Source: Hydrogenophilales bacterium RIFOXYD1_FULL_62_11
GTDB taxonomy: Bacteria > Pseudomonadota > Gammaproteobacteria > Burkholderiales > Thiobacillaceae
Length of the DNA stretch: 5,001 nucleotides
Assembly: GCA_001802655.1 (NCBI GenBank)
Contig: MGZO01000034.1
Coordinates: 26,442 to 31,442 of the forward strand
Reading direction: 5' to 3'
Shown: one piece after another, positions 1 through 4,598 of the stretch
How positions within the stretch are numbered: the first letter of the stretch is position 1
How the letters are laid out: each line of letters opens with the position of its first letter
Notes under the pieces: generated by a model
What the model saw: the letters and a program-made list of their open reading frames with translations, nothing else
Told to the model about the DNA's origin: nothing
Databases searched by the model: none
Program-made: the position numbers and the translations under genes

Positions 1-227
1 GTCGCGGTGCCATGTCCGAAGCATTCGCCGAGGTTGGGGCATGAGGCTTCTTCGCACACCGTGTGCAGCCTGGCCTCGCGCAGAATGCCTTTCAGCCGCG
101 CCACGTTCGGCAGGCTGGGCGCCTTGGCGCGGATCCACGGCGGCAGGCGCATGCGCTCCTGCGGCACGATCTTGATCGGGATGCGCGCGGTTTTTGCCGC
201 ACCCTTGTGCTGAATAGGGTCTGCCAT
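1..227 (-). CDS. lipA: Lipoyl synthase LipA, N-terminal part (runs off the left edge)
   Basis: LipA is a cytoplasmic radical-SAM enzyme that inserts two sulfur atoms into octanoyl groups on lipoate-dependent proteins such as the E2 subunits and GcvH. The first 75 codons are visible, starting MADPIQHKGAAKTARIPIKI. The diagnostic stretch is CEEASCPNLGECF, with Cys58, Cys63 and Cys69 in the C-x4-C-x5-C spacing that binds the auxiliary [4Fe-4S] cluster, the sacrificial sulfur donor. It is followed by GHGTA, as in the family. The radical-SAM CxxxCxxC motif would lie beyond the window edge. The preceding PPWIRAKAP segment also matches LipA N-termini. The ATG at 227 is the first in frame, with a weak GAG about 6 nt upstream. 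The gene faces away from the unknown exported protein gene at 277 across a 49-bp gap, so it probably has its own promoter rather than being read from lipB. Confidence 0.96.
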   Translation of the reverse strand, partial: MADPIQHKGAAKTARIPIKIVPQERMRLPPWIRAKAPSLPNVARLKGILREARLHTVCEEASCPNLGECFGHGTA

Positions 228-230
228 AAT
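222..230 (+). promoter_or_regulatory. Candidate extended -10 promoter for the exported-protein/TlpA pair
   Basis: TGCCATAAT matches the extended sigma-70 -10 pattern TGnTATAAT except for the first base of the hexamer. It lies 46 bp before the ATG at 277 and overlaps the start codon of divergent lipA. No good -35 box is visible at 16-18 bp spacing, which an extended -10 can tolerate. This is inferred from sequence only. The divergent gap 228-276 is about 37% GC, clearly lower than the genes around it. Confidence 0.33.
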
Positions 231-266
231 CTGCTCGGAACTACGTTGTAAATTTCAACTATCAGG

Positions 267-272
267 ATTTTA
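267..272 (-). promoter_or_regulatory. Candidate -10 box for lipA
   Basis: Read on the minus strand this is TAAAAT, five of six matches to TATAAT, 39 bp before the lipA ATG. The hexamer 17 bp upstream (TCGGGA) is a poor -35. It lies beside the ribosome binding site (AGGA, 264-267) of the opposite gene, so the two promoters would be tightly interlocked. It is a weak, purely positional call. Confidence 0.25.
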
Positions 273-276
273 GCCT

Positions 277-840
277 ATGCGATTCCCCATCCCGACCCTG
301 CTTGCCGTGTGGAGTGCTGCCGCCTTCGCTGGAACCGGTTCCAGCGTCGATGCGGAAACCGGACTCACCACCTGGCAGACTGAATCACAGGGCATCCAGG
401 TGCGGCTGACCCAGATCAGCCCGGACCAGGCTCGCAGTTTTTATCAGGCCCGCGGGTTCTCGCCTGCGGCGGCGGAGCGCTACGCCAGCGAATGCGTCTT
501 CATGACGGTCGTCCGCAACATCGGCGACACGCCGATCCAGCACCGGCTGGCCGACTGGCGCTATGAATCGGCCGGCGTGCCGCCACGCGCCATCCGCAGC
601 AAGACCGAGTGGGAACGCATCTGGAAGCAACTGGGTGCCGCTGAATCGGCGCGCATCGCCTTCACCTGGGCACAATTCCCTGACACCCAGACCTTCGCTT
701 CGGGCGACTGGAATCAGGGCATGACCAGCTACAGCGTGCCGCGCGGCGGCCAGTTCGACCTGCGCGTTGTCTGGCGCGCGGGCGGCACCATCCATTCAGA
801 AAAACTCGAACAGGTGAAATGCGCCCATGAAAATTCGTAA
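277..840 (+). CDS. Unrecognised exported protein with two cysteines
   Basis: I do not recognise this 187-residue protein. A signal peptide is evident: hydrophobic residues 8-17 after a short N-terminus, and an AFA cleavage site after Ala18, so the product should be periplasmic. The mature part is rich in tryptophan (W33, W94, W112, W116, W131, W145, W166). It has exactly two cysteines, Cys73 in ECVFMTVV and Cys182 in VKCAH near the C-terminus, which could form a disulfide. The alternating hydrophobic pattern (FMTVVRN, FDLRVVWR) suggests a beta-rich fold. The start is supported by AGGA at 264-267, nine bases before the ATG. Its last 14 bases overlap the TlpA gene in another frame, which implies co-translation and suggests, by inference, that it is a substrate or partner of that thioredoxin. 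A perfect 20-bp palindrome crosses the signal-peptide cleavage region. That this is a real gene is likely; its function is unknown. Confidence 0.8.
   Translation: MRFPIPTLLAVWSAAAFAGTGSSVDAETGLTTWQTESQGIQVRLTQISPDQARSFYQARGFSPAAAERYASECVFMTVVRNIGDTPIQHRLADWRYESAGVPPRAIRSKTEWERIWKQLGAAESARIAFTWAQFPDTQTFASGDWNQGMTSYSVPRGGQFDLRVVWRAGGTIHSEKLEQVKCAHENS
327..346. repeat. Perfect 20-bp palindrome near the 5' end of the exported-protein gene
   Basis: The half-site CGCTGGAACC is followed directly by its exact reverse complement. As RNA it could fold into an 8-bp stem with a CCGG loop, about 50 nt into the coding region, spanning codons 17-24 at the predicted signal-peptide cleavage site. As DNA, the centre ACCGGT flanked by GGA/TCC arms resembles the shape of LacI-family operators. 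It lies 100 bp upstream of the lipA start and could act on either gene. The symmetry is directly visible; any function is inference. Confidence 0.5.
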
Positions 841-1372
841 ACGCGTATCGAAGGCCGTACTGGCCGCTTGCTGTGTGTTCGGCCTGGCAGTCGCGGCGCA
901 GGCCGCCGACCTGTCGCCCCTGTCCCACAGCCTGACGACGCAGACGCCCAGGCCCGCACCGGCGCTTAAACTGAAATCCCTCGACGGCCAGTTGCTCGAC
1001 CTCACGCAGTTCAAGGGCAAGGTCGTGCTGATCAATTTCTGGGCCACCTGGTGTCCGCCGTGCCGCCGCGAAATGCCGTCGATGGAGCGCCTGTCACAGG
1101 CACTCAAGGGCGAAGCCTTCAGCGTGCTGGCGGTCGACGTGGGTGAGGATGCCGACACCATCGAGGCTTTCACCAGCCAGCTCGACACCACACTGGGCTT
1201 TCCCATCCTGCTCGACACCCGCAGCCACACGATGCAGGCGTGGAAAGTGGCGGGGCTGCCGACCACCTTTCTGGTCGACAGGCAGGGGCGCATCGTCGCC
1301 AGCGCCATCGGTGGGCGCGAGTTCGACCACCCGGAAATCATCCGGGCGATCCGCGAACTGCTTAATAAATAA
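827..1372 (+). CDS. Periplasmic TlpA/ResA-family thiol-disulfide oxidoreductase
   Basis: This 181-residue protein has a basic N-terminus (KIRKR), a hydrophobic stretch and an AQA cleavage site after Ala26, so it should be exported. The thioredoxin-like fold follows. A lead segment (APALKLKSLDGQLLDL) precedes KGKVVLINFWATWCPPCRRE, with redox-active Cys76 and Cys79 in WCPPC. The cis-proline loop GLPTTF (Pro145) and the closing DRQGRIV strand are both present. These are hallmarks of AhpC/TSA-related TlpA, ResA and CcmG proteins, which usually reduce specific envelope disulfides, for example in cytochrome c or copper-site maturation. Nothing here identifies the exact substrate. The start is supported by AGGTGA at 812-817, nine bases upstream. 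The gene begins inside the end of the unknown exported-protein gene, and its TAA directly abuts the stop of the convergent Rieske gene. LAAC at residues 12-15 resembles a lipobox but is too close to the N-terminus to be convincing. Confidence 0.92.
   Translation: MKIRKRVSKAVLAACCVFGLAVAAQAADLSPLSHSLTTQTPRPAPALKLKSLDGQLLDLTQFKGKVVLINFWATWCPPCRREMPSMERLSQALKGEAFSVLAVDVGEDADTIEAFTSQLDTTLGFPILLDTRSHTMQAWKVAGLPTTFLVDRQGRIVASAIGGREFDHPEIIRAIRELLNK
1330..1346. other. Small inverted repeat at the convergent gene ends
   Basis: CCCGGA, a 5-base loop AATCA, then TCCGGG form a perfect 6-bp stem. It lies in the last codons of the TlpA gene, and on the minus strand it is 27 bases beyond the Rieske stop. 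No T-run follows on either strand, so it is not a classical intrinsic terminator. It might weakly stabilise the 3' end of the Rieske transcript, or be chance in GC-rich coding sequence. Confidence 0.25.
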
Positions 1373-1681
1373 TCAGGCCTTGACCCAGACCTGCCCGGCC
1401 TCTATTTTCACCGGATAGGTTCTGATCGGTTCGTCGGCCGGATCGCAGGTGGGCTGGCCGGTGGTGAGATCAAAGTAGCTGCCATGCAGCGAGCACTTGA
1501 TCTTGCCGTCCTTGATGCACCCCAGATACAGCGAGTAATCCTCGTGGCTGCACATTTCGTCGACGACGTAATGCGTGCCGTTCGAGTTGCACAGCAGCAG
1601 CTTCTTGCCCTCGACGACGACGCGCTTCATCTGCGCCGGCTTGAGTTCGTCTGCAGCGGCAATGGCGACAAATTCAGTCAT
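1373..1681 (-). CDS. Rieske [2Fe-2S] ferredoxin, dioxygenase-ferredoxin/NirD-like
   Basis: This 102-residue soluble, presumably cytoplasmic electron carrier has one Rieske domain filling its length. The cluster ligands are intact: CSH (Cys44, His46), then 16 residues, then CSLH (Cys63, His66). The following HGSYFDLTTGQP and late TYPVKIEAGQVWV strand are typical of ferredoxin subunits of aromatic-ring dioxygenases. NirD subunits share the fold but usually lack the ligands, so this is a true cluster-binding protein. I choose the ATG at 1681 over an in-frame GTG three bases upstream. The ATG shares one base with the TGA of the preceding gene (TGATG), and GGTGA lies four bases before it. It is translationally coupled to the TrpD2-like gene. 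No oxygenase or reductase gene is nearby, so its redox partner is unknown. It is convergent with the TlpA gene, with no intergenic base. Confidence 0.92.
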   Translation of the reverse strand: MTEFVAIAAADELKPAQMKRVVVEGKKLLLCNSNGTHYVVDEMCSHEDYSLYLGCIKDGKIKCSLHGSYFDLTTGQPTCDPADEPIRTYPVKIEAGQVWVKA

Positions 1682-2796
1682 CACTTCACCCGTGCCACGG
1701 CACGGCCTGAATCCAGCACAGCACGGATCTGCGCCGCTGCCTCGGCCACGCTTGCGGCCTTGCCGACGTGGTGCAGGATGATCGAACCCGCCAGCACCAG
1801 CGAATCATACGTCGCGCCCTTGTCGCCCTTGAGCGCCAGAATGCCGGCCTCGGCTGCGGCGTGTGAGGTGGCCTTGATGTCGATGGCGGCGACGATCTCG
1901 TCCGCGCCTTCTTCCGCTGCAACCGAACCTGGCAGCGGCACTGCGCGCACCGGCTGGTCGATCCCGAGTGCGACCGGATCGATGCTGGCTTCGATTTCCT
2001 CGGCCTTGTCGTGGTAGTGGAAATATTTGCCGGTCTGGCGCAGCGATGGAATCACCCCGCCCTCGACGCCGCGCACGATGCAGGCAGTATCAAACCCGGC
2101 CACCCGAGCGAGATCGGCATACACCGGCGGATAGGGCTTGTGGACGTAACCGGTCACGAAATGGGTCAGTTTTTTGCCGGCAATCGGCTTCGACAGCACT
2201 TCCACCGTGGTGAGCACCTGGCGCTTGATCATCTGCGCACGCAGCGGGGTGAGGTTGTGCATGCCCGGGTTGGATTGCGCCTGGTCGACATACGTCCAGC
2301 CCAGCGCCGGGTCGCTCAAGCGCGCAGCCGCTTCAGCCGGCGACAGATTGACAGGCACCCCAGCGGCTTCCAGCACATGGCGTGCGGTTACGCCGTATTT
2401 GGGACCGACCTTGTCGAGGCCATGCGATACTACGTTCACGCCCAGCTCTGCCAGCAGCGGGCCGAGAAATGGCGCAGCAGGCAGGCAGCGGGTGTAACCA
2501 TCGTAGGGATCGCCGATATCGACCACTTCGTCCACCTCGGCCGTAATACGCTGGGTGGTTTCCAGCACGGCATCCAGCACGCCGCGGTTTTCGTCCATCG
2601 TCTCGCGCTTCATCCGCAGCGCAATGAAATAGATACCGACCTGCACCGGATCGATCATGTTGTCGATGATGGCCTTGGTACCCAGGTGCGCCTCGGTGCG
2701 GCTGATGTCTTTCGACAGGTCGGGGCCGGTGGCGATACGTTGAATGATCGAGCGCATCAACAGCTTGGGATCGGACGGCAGGGTGTCGGTGGTCAT
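1681..2796 (-). CDS. TrpD2/YbiB-like protein, glycosyltransferase family 3 fold
   Basis: This 371-residue protein has the two-domain layout of anthranilate phosphoribosyltransferase: a helical N-terminal domain (about 10-80, including VGIYFIALRMK) and an alpha/beta domain (about 90-365). Landmarks are HG at 125-126 and NPGMHNLTPLR at 176-186, in the positions of the KHG and HPAM..VR regions of TrpD. The TrpD glycine loop GTGGD, which binds the PRPP pyrophosphate, is replaced by IGDPYDGYTRC (94-104), and the following N-x-S-T is also missing. The P-Y-[DN]-G pattern recalls TrpD2 proteins such as E. coli YbiB, a nucleic-acid-binding homologue without demonstrated transferase activity. Tryptophan synthesis is therefore unlikely, and there are no trp genes nearby. 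The ATG at 2796 is chosen because GGAG lies six bases before it; an in-frame TTG at 2820 would add eight residues encoded by the leader. It is coupled to the downstream Rieske gene. The fold is confident; the function is open. Confidence 0.85.
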   Translation of the reverse strand: MTTDTLPSDPKLLMRSIIQRIATGPDLSKDISRTEAHLGTKAIIDNMIDPVQVGIYFIALRMKRETMDENRGVLDAVLETTQRITAEVDEVVDIGDPYDGYTRCLPAAPFLGPLLAELGVNVVSHGLDKVGPKYGVTARHVLEAAGVPVNLSPAEAAARLSDPALGWTYVDQAQSNPGMHNLTPLRAQMIKRQVLTTVEVLSKPIAGKKLTHFVTGYVHKPYPPVYADLARVAGFDTACIVRGVEGGVIPSLRQTGKYFHYHDKAEEIEASIDPVALGIDQPVRAVPLPGSVAAEEGADEIVAAIDIKATSHAAAEAGILALKGDKGATYDSLVLAGSIILHHVGKAASVAEAAAQIRAVLDSGRAVARVK

Positions 2797-2802
2797 AAAA
2801 AA

Positions 2803-2806
2803 CTCC
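2803..2806 (-). promoter_or_regulatory. Ribosome binding site fixing the TrpD2-like start
   Basis: On the minus strand TTGGAG precedes a run of six T and then ATG, leaving six bases between GGAG and the start codon. This ideal spacing argues for the ATG at 2796 and against the upstream in-frame TTG at 2820. Confidence 0.75.
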
Positions 2807-2819
2807 AATAGAAGCCGCA

Positions 2820-2849
2820 AGAATACTAATAACCGACTAAATCAGTCAA
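2820..2849 (-). promoter_or_regulatory. Candidate sigma-70 promoter for the TrpD2-like/Rieske pair
   Basis: On the minus strand TTGACT (2849-2844, five of six matches to TTGACA) overlaps the lipB stop codon. It is followed after 18 bp by TATTCT (2825-2820, four of six). An alternative -10 is TAGTAT at 15 bp spacing. The gap 2797-2845 is about 35% GC, unlike the genes on both sides. Transcription would begin roughly 15-20 bases before the start codon. This would let the pair be expressed separately from the lipB operon, though no terminator separates them. Confidence 0.42.
2825..2840 (-). repeat. TTAGT direct repeat, 11-bp period, inside the candidate promoter
   Basis: On the minus strand TTAGT occurs twice (2840-2836 and 2829-2825), start to start 11 bp, about one helical turn. 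Both copies lie at or near the spacer between the proposed -35 and -10 boxes. Such phasing can mark a regulator site, but the repeat is only five bases long and AT-rich, so chance is quite possible. Confidence 0.25.
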
Positions 2850-3490
2850 GAATAGATCGTATGACGCAGGGCGCGCTCAACCGCCTGAGCCAATGCCGGC
2901 AACGATTCGTCCACGCCCAGATCGCGGCATTGCGTCACCCGCATGCCGGCATAACCACAGGGATTGATCGCCGCAAACGGCTGCAAGTCCATGTCCACAT
3001 TCAAGGCCAGACCGTGATAGGTGCAGCCATGCTTGACCCGCAGCCCCAGCGCGGCAATCTTTGCGCCATCCACGTACACGCCCGGCGCACCAGCCTGCCG
3101 TTCGGCACTCACGCCCACCGCAGCCAGCACATCGATCACGGCCTGCTCCAGCCGCGTCACCAGTTCACGAATGCCGTACCCGCGCTGCCGCAGATCGACC
3201 AGAACATAGGCGACGATCTGCCCCGGCCCGTGATAGGTGATCTGGCCGCCGCGGTCGATCGGGACAACGGGAATGTCGGTAGCGGCGATCAGGTGTTCTG
3301 CCTTGCCCGCCTGCCCCTGGGTGTAAACGGGCGGATGTTGCAGCAGCCAGATTTCATCTGGCGTGTCGGCTGTGCGCTGCGCGGTAAACGTCTGCATCGC
3401 CCGCCAGGCCGGCTCGTACTCGACCCGTCCGAGTTGACGTACAACAACCGCTTCCTGAATCCTGAGTTCTGAACCCTGCCCCGCGACCAT
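2846..3490 (-). CDS. lipB: Octanoyl-[acyl carrier protein]:protein octanoyltransferase LipB
   Basis: LipB moves octanoate from acyl-ACP to the lipoyl-domain lysine of apo-proteins, the step before LipA, in the cytoplasm. The 214-residue length is normal. Visible motifs are LLQHPPVYTQG (49-59), the signature DRGGQITYHGPGQ (79-91), GVYVDGAKIAALG with Lys144, and NPCGY with Cys178. The Lys-Cys spacing of 34 equals that of the catalytic pair in E. coli (Lys135/Cys169). The ATG at 3490 shares one base with the ybeD stop (TGATG), so it is preferred to a GTG seven codons upstream, inside ybeD. It is the last gene of the tight block, followed by a 49-bp gap. In the arrangement I remember for related bacteria lipA follows directly; here four other genes intervene. 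Confidence 0.97.
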   Translation of the reverse strand: MVAGQGSELRIQEAVVVRQLGRVEYEPAWRAMQTFTAQRTADTPDEIWLLQHPPVYTQGQAGKAEHLIAATDIPVVPIDRGGQITYHGPGQIVAYVLVDLRQRGYGIRELVTRLEQAVIDVLAAVGVSAERQAGAPGVYVDGAKIAALGLRVKHGCTYHGLALNVDMDLQPFAAINPCGYAGMRVTQCRDLGVDESLPALAQAVERALRHTIYS

Positions 3491-3753
3491 CACAGCGCCA
3501 TCTTCACCCACGGATGCGCGGTAATCTCGAGGTAAAGCGCATCAAGCTGGGCTTTGGAGGTGGCGTGCACGACACAGGTCACGCTCAGGAAATTGCCTTT
3601 GCTCGATACCCGCACCTCTACGGTTTCGGGCTTGAAATCGGGCGCATGGCGTTGCACCAGCTCAACCATGGTTTGCGTGAAATCGTCACGATGATCACCC
3701 ATGATCTTGACGGGAAAGTCGGTTGGAAACTCCAGCAGGGTTTCGTCGCTCAT
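3490..3753 (-). CDS. ybeD: YbeD/DUF493 family protein
   Basis: This small cytoplasmic protein of 87 residues is the same length as E. coli YbeD. Family signatures are LLEFPTDFPVKIMG near the N-terminus, VQRHAPDF in the middle and SSKGNFLSVT before the last strand. YbeD has a ferredoxin-like fold resembling ACT-type regulatory domains. Its biochemical role is not established, but it very often precedes lipB, which has led to proposals of a part in lipoate metabolism. The frame is open further upstream, yet the ATG at 3753 is chosen. It gives the family length, has AGGTGA at 3766-3761 seven bases before it, and overlaps the aminotransferase stop by four bases (ATGA). Its own stop overlaps the lipB start by one base. 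Confidence 0.95.
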   Translation of the reverse strand: MSDETLLEFPTDFPVKIMGDHRDDFTQTMVELVQRHAPDFKPETVEVRVSSKGNFLSVTCVVHATSKAQLDALYLEITAHPWVKMAL

Positions 3754-4598
3754 GCGCGCATCACCTGTTGCTTGAAGGCCTGATACAAGGCGTCCATCTG
3801 GCGCGCCAGCGGCCCGGGCTTGCCGCTGCCGACTGGCACGCCATCGAGTGTCACGATCGGCATAATTTCCTTGGTGGACGAGGTCATCCACAGTTCGTCC
3901 ACGCCGCGCAACTCCGCTTCACTAACTGCCCGCAGTTCATACGGAATGCCGTGCGCCGCAGCGAGTTCCAGCACCACGTCGTAGGTGATGCCGGTGAGAA
4001 TCAGATTGGAGGGCGGCGGTGCCAGCAGCACGCCATTTTTCACCGCAAAAACATTGCTCGCCGCGCCTTCGCTTAAAAAACCGTCGCGCAGCATCACCGT
4101 CTCGGCACACCCCGCTTCAACCGCCTGCTGCCGCGCCAGCACGTTGGCGAGCAAGGAAATTGCCTTGATATCGCAGCGCCCCCAGCGGATGTCCGGCGCC
4201 GTGATGGCGCACACGCCTGCCGCCTTCTGCGCATCTGTCGCGCTCACCAGCGGCTGCGCAAACATGAACACGCTAGGCGTCACGCCTTGGGGAAATGCGT
4301 GGTCGCGCGGCGCCACCCCGCGTGTGATCTGCAAGTAAACCGACTGGTCATCGAAATCCTGCAACGCGATCAGCTGCTCTATCAGTTCACGCCACTTGGC
4401 TATGCCATGCGGATTGGCCAGGCGGATACCGTCGAGGCTGCCCTGCAGGCGGCGCAAGTGTTCTTCCAGACGGAACGGTTTGCGCGAATACACCGGGACC
4501 AGTTCATACACGCCATCGCCGAAAACAAACCCGCGATCCAGCGCCGACACTTTTGCATCGGCCAGCGGCATGAACTGTCCATTCAGATAGACGCTCAT
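3750..4598 (-). CDS. dat: D-amino acid aminotransferase (class IV, PLP-dependent)
   Basis: This enzyme exchanges amino groups between D-amino acids and 2-oxo acids, typically D-alanine plus 2-oxoglutarate to pyruvate plus D-glutamate, a peptidoglycan precursor. At 282 residues it has the usual length. From the ATG at 4598, key positions coincide with the numbering of the well-studied Bacillus enzyme: Tyr31 (GDGVYE), the carboxylate-binding Arg98 and His100 (RDH), the PLP lysine Lys145 (CDIKAISLL), Glu177 (SEGAASNVF) and Leu201 before TGIT. The R-x-H pair argues for true D-amino acid specificity over branched-chain aminotransferase or aminodeoxychorismate lyase. The ATG overlaps the carboxypeptidase stop by one base (TGATG); a GTG one codon earlier is less likely. 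It is co-transcribed with the carboxypeptidase, which releases D-alanine, a possible substrate. Confidence 0.95.
   Translation of the reverse strand: MSVYLNGQFMPLADAKVSALDRGFVFGDGVYELVPVYSRKPFRLEEHLRRLQGSLDGIRLANPHGIAKWRELIEQLIALQDFDDQSVYLQITRGVAPRDHAFPQGVTPSVFMFAQPLVSATDAQKAAGVCAITAPDIRWGRCDIKAISLLANVLARQQAVEAGCAETVMLRDGFLSEGAASNVFAVKNGVLLAPPPSNLILTGITYDVVLELAAAHGIPYELRAVSEAELRGVDELWMTSSTKEIMPIVTLDGVPVGSGKPGPLARQMDALYQAFKQQVMRA

Noticed and set aside
245..259. GTTG/CAAC inverted repeat in the lipA divergent gap as an operator
   Set aside because: The arms are only four bases and the inner AAATTT is off-centre, so there is no consistent dyad.
827..871. LAAC at residues 12-15 of the TlpA-like protein as a lipoprotein signal (lipobox)
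   Set aside because: The hydrophobic stretch before Cys15 would be only about five residues. The hydrophobic region continues past it to a good AQA signal peptidase I site, so a soluble periplasmic product is more likely.
2011..2811. Long plus-strand open frame of 266 codons opposite the TrpD2-like gene
   Set aside because: It is antisense to a well-supported family member, rich in His, Arg and Gln in a shadow-frame manner, and resembles no known protein.
1681..2820. TTG at 2820 as the start of the TrpD2-like gene, and trpD as its name
   Set aside because: The extra residues are encoded by the leader containing the GGAG site, which sits ideally for the ATG at 2796. The glycine loop of real TrpD is absent and no trp genes are nearby.
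3807..3828. 7-bp inverted repeat CAGCGGC/GCCGCTG with an 8-base loop as a terminator
   Set aside because: It lies inside the coding end of dat, has no T-run, and precedes genes that are translationally coupled. It is compatible with chance in GC-rich coding sequence.
3490..3891. Longer 133-codon version of the YbeD frame
   Set aside because: The upstream part lies wholly within dat and looks like non-coding translation. The ATG at 3753 gives exactly the family length and has a good ribosome binding site.
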